Shown: piece after piece, positions 63,048 through 64,000 of the stretch
How the letters are laid out: the number at the start of each line of letters is the position of its first letter
How positions within the stretch are numbered: position 1 is the stretch's first letter
Assembly (NCBI RefSeq): GCF_013003985.1
Contig: NZ_CP053073.1
Coordinates: forward strand, 62,001-126,000
Source of the DNA: Usitatibacter palustris
Lineage (GTDB): Bacteria; Pseudomonadota; Gammaproteobacteria; Burkholderiales; Usitatibacteraceae
Direction: 5' to 3'
DNA: 64,000 bases
The notes under the pieces: model-generated
Databases searched by the model: none
Told to the model about the DNA's origin: nothing
What the model saw: the letters and a program-made list of their open reading frames with translations, nothing else
Made by a program: the position numbers and the translations under genes

Positions 63048-64000
63048 ATGATCAAGCCTCTCATTCGAATTGCACTTGCCTCCCTGCTTATCTTCTCCGG
63101 CGAGGTGCTGGCCGCGTGCGCCGATCAAGGCGGCGGGACAAGTTGCCAGGAACCGATGCCAAAGGGCGGTTGGACGTTCGGCGCATGCAGTACCGGCGGC
63201 GACTTCCTCGCCTGGAGCGCTCAATGGTGCCTCGCACGCGGCGGCATCTGGGACACGGAAAACGTGTCGACAGGTCCGCGATGCATCGGCACTCCAGTCG
63301 AGGTGAGCGAGGGAAACTTCATGGGCATCGCCACGATCGCGGAGACCAATTTCCGCAATGCATGTTCCATGAGCCCGGTCATGGGACCTTGGGGAGACAC
63401 GATCGCGTCGGGAACGTGCGGCAATCACCAGAACACGTTCACGGGATCGGTGATGACCGCAACGTGGGCGCAGGCGAATTTCACATACAAGGTCGCCACC
63501 GAGTCAGGTTGCAATAGCGGGGAGCAGACGGCGAGCTATGTCCTGGGAAAGACTCGGCCCGCAGGATGTGCGCAGGGTTCCGGCGCGGCGGGCGCTCGCT
63601 GTGCCCTCCCGCCGCCGTGCGATACGTGCAGGGGAAATCCCACCGACGTGGGCAACGGCGCGAAACGCCAGCACGAGACCGACTATGAGTCGGGCGCGAC
63701 CGGCGGCCTTTCCTTCTCGCGCTACTACAACAGCTCCGGGACATTCGCCCAGACCGAAAGGATGGCGGAGAACACGGATTTCTGGCGTCACACATACGCG
63801 AGCCGCGTCGTTTCATACGTGGGCAACGCGTATCTGCTGGCCGCGATCCAGCGTGCCGACGGGTTCGTTGTCTACTTCAAGACCAACGGCAAGGAGCTGA
63901 ACAACAACCGAGGCGCCGCGGCGACCATCGAGCAGGTTGCCGGGCCGGGCGCAGCGGCCTGGCGCCACACGACCGCCGAGCGTGACGTCGAGCTTTACGA
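63048..64000 (+). CDS. exported Rhs-repeat protein, N-terminal part (3' truncated by window edge)
   Basis: Over 317 residues visible. A signal peptide (I-R-I-A-L-A-S-L-L-I-F-S-G-E-V-L-A-A) is followed by a cysteine-rich region, then P-C-D-T-C-R-G-N-P-T-D-V-G-N-G-A-K-R-Q and F-S-R-Y-Y-N-S, the DUF6531-type entry to an Rhs shell. The ATG at 63048 or the GTG at 63039 (overlapping the previous stop) may be used. A Sec signal rather than a PAAR or Tc-type leader suggests export through the envelope instead of type VI delivery. The toxin tip lies outside the window. Confidence 0.82.
   Translation, partial: MIKPLIRIALASLLIFSGEVLAACADQGGGTSCQEPMPKGGWTFGACSTGGDFLAWSAQWCLARGGIWDTENVSTGPRCIGTPVEVSEGNFMGIATIAETNFRNACSMSPVMGPWGDTIASGTCGNHQNTFTGSVMTATWAQANFTYKVATESGCNSGEQTASYVLGKTRPAGCAQGSGAAGARCALPPPCDTCRGNPTDVGNGAKRQHETDYESGATGGLSFSRYYNSSGTFAQTERMAENTDFWRHTYASRVVSYVGNAYLLAAIQRADGFVVYFKTNGKELNNNRGAAATIEQVAGPGAAAWRHTTAERDVELY

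Overview
The window looks like a chromosomal segment of a GC-rich betaproteobacterium. The evidence is the run kdsD-kdsC-lptC-lptA-lptB-rpoN-hpf-ptsN-hprK-rapZ (an HPr kinase next to ptsN and rapZ is typical of Betaproteobacteria), together with waaA-waaC, rfbBACD, gmk-rpoZ-spoT and recG-ubiC-ubiA. The genus cannot be fixed from the sequence alone. About the first 52 kb is dense, ordinary chromosome with many 1-4 base start/stop overlaps. From about 52.8 kb to the right edge it becomes an accessory region with palindromic control elements, a toxin-antitoxin pair and Rhs debris.

Layout: 0-11 kb holds the end of an ABC-2 exporter permease, a PCMT-like methyltransferase, tolC, the Kdo and heptose transferases on the minus strand, a core glycosyltransferase, the complete dTDP-rhamnose set rfbB-A-C-D, and a membrane histidine kinase. 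11-14 kb has a prepilin behind a textbook sigma-54 promoter, facing a KefB-type antiporter. 13.9-22 kb is one long envelope and nitrogen-control operon: Kdo supply (kdsD, kdsC), LPS transport (lptC, lptA, lptB), sigma-54, ribosome hibernation, PTS-Ntr (ptsN, hprK), rapZ and a Lon-N protein. 22-26 kb has mutY (carrying a REP-like insertion in frame), tRNA-Gly(CCC), a LytS/LytTR two-component pair, and thiS-thiG.

26-43 kb has an outer-membrane barrel protein, trmB, a FecR-domain protein, then hemW-rdgB-rph and a Ser/Thr kinase-phosphatase pair on the minus strand. On the plus strand follow yicC, gmk-rpoZ-spoT-ridA-recG-ubiC-ubiA and a kefF-kefC antiporter pair. A perfect 40-bp inverted repeat bounding a 226-bp palindromic element separates kefC from a FadI-type thiolase. 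44-53 kb has a ureidoglycolate-lyase-like cupin, a small exported protein, a secreted amidohydrolase, a SulP transporter overlapping an OmpR-type regulator, a hybrid histidine kinase and an EAL-family protein.

52.8-64 kb is the most interesting part. A GSU2403-type nucleotidyltransferase-fold gene is preceded by four identical half-sites phased at 22/21/22 bp, ending one base before its start codon. Then come an HD hydrolase, a DMP19-like protein, an acetyltransferase and a HigB/HigA-type module with a palindromic operator over its -10 box. Next are two minus-strand Rhs tip fragments, each followed by a putative exported immunity gene with exactly the same 13-bp overlap, and a third Rhs scrap on the opposite strand. 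Finally a sigma-70 promoter drives a 916-residue exported IPT/TIG repeat protein coupled to the start of a large exported Rhs protein that runs off the window. This reads as an Rhs polymorphic-toxin locus with discarded tips. The tips look like a Tlde1-type L,D-transpeptidase-fold toxin and an HExxH metallopeptidase-like toxin.
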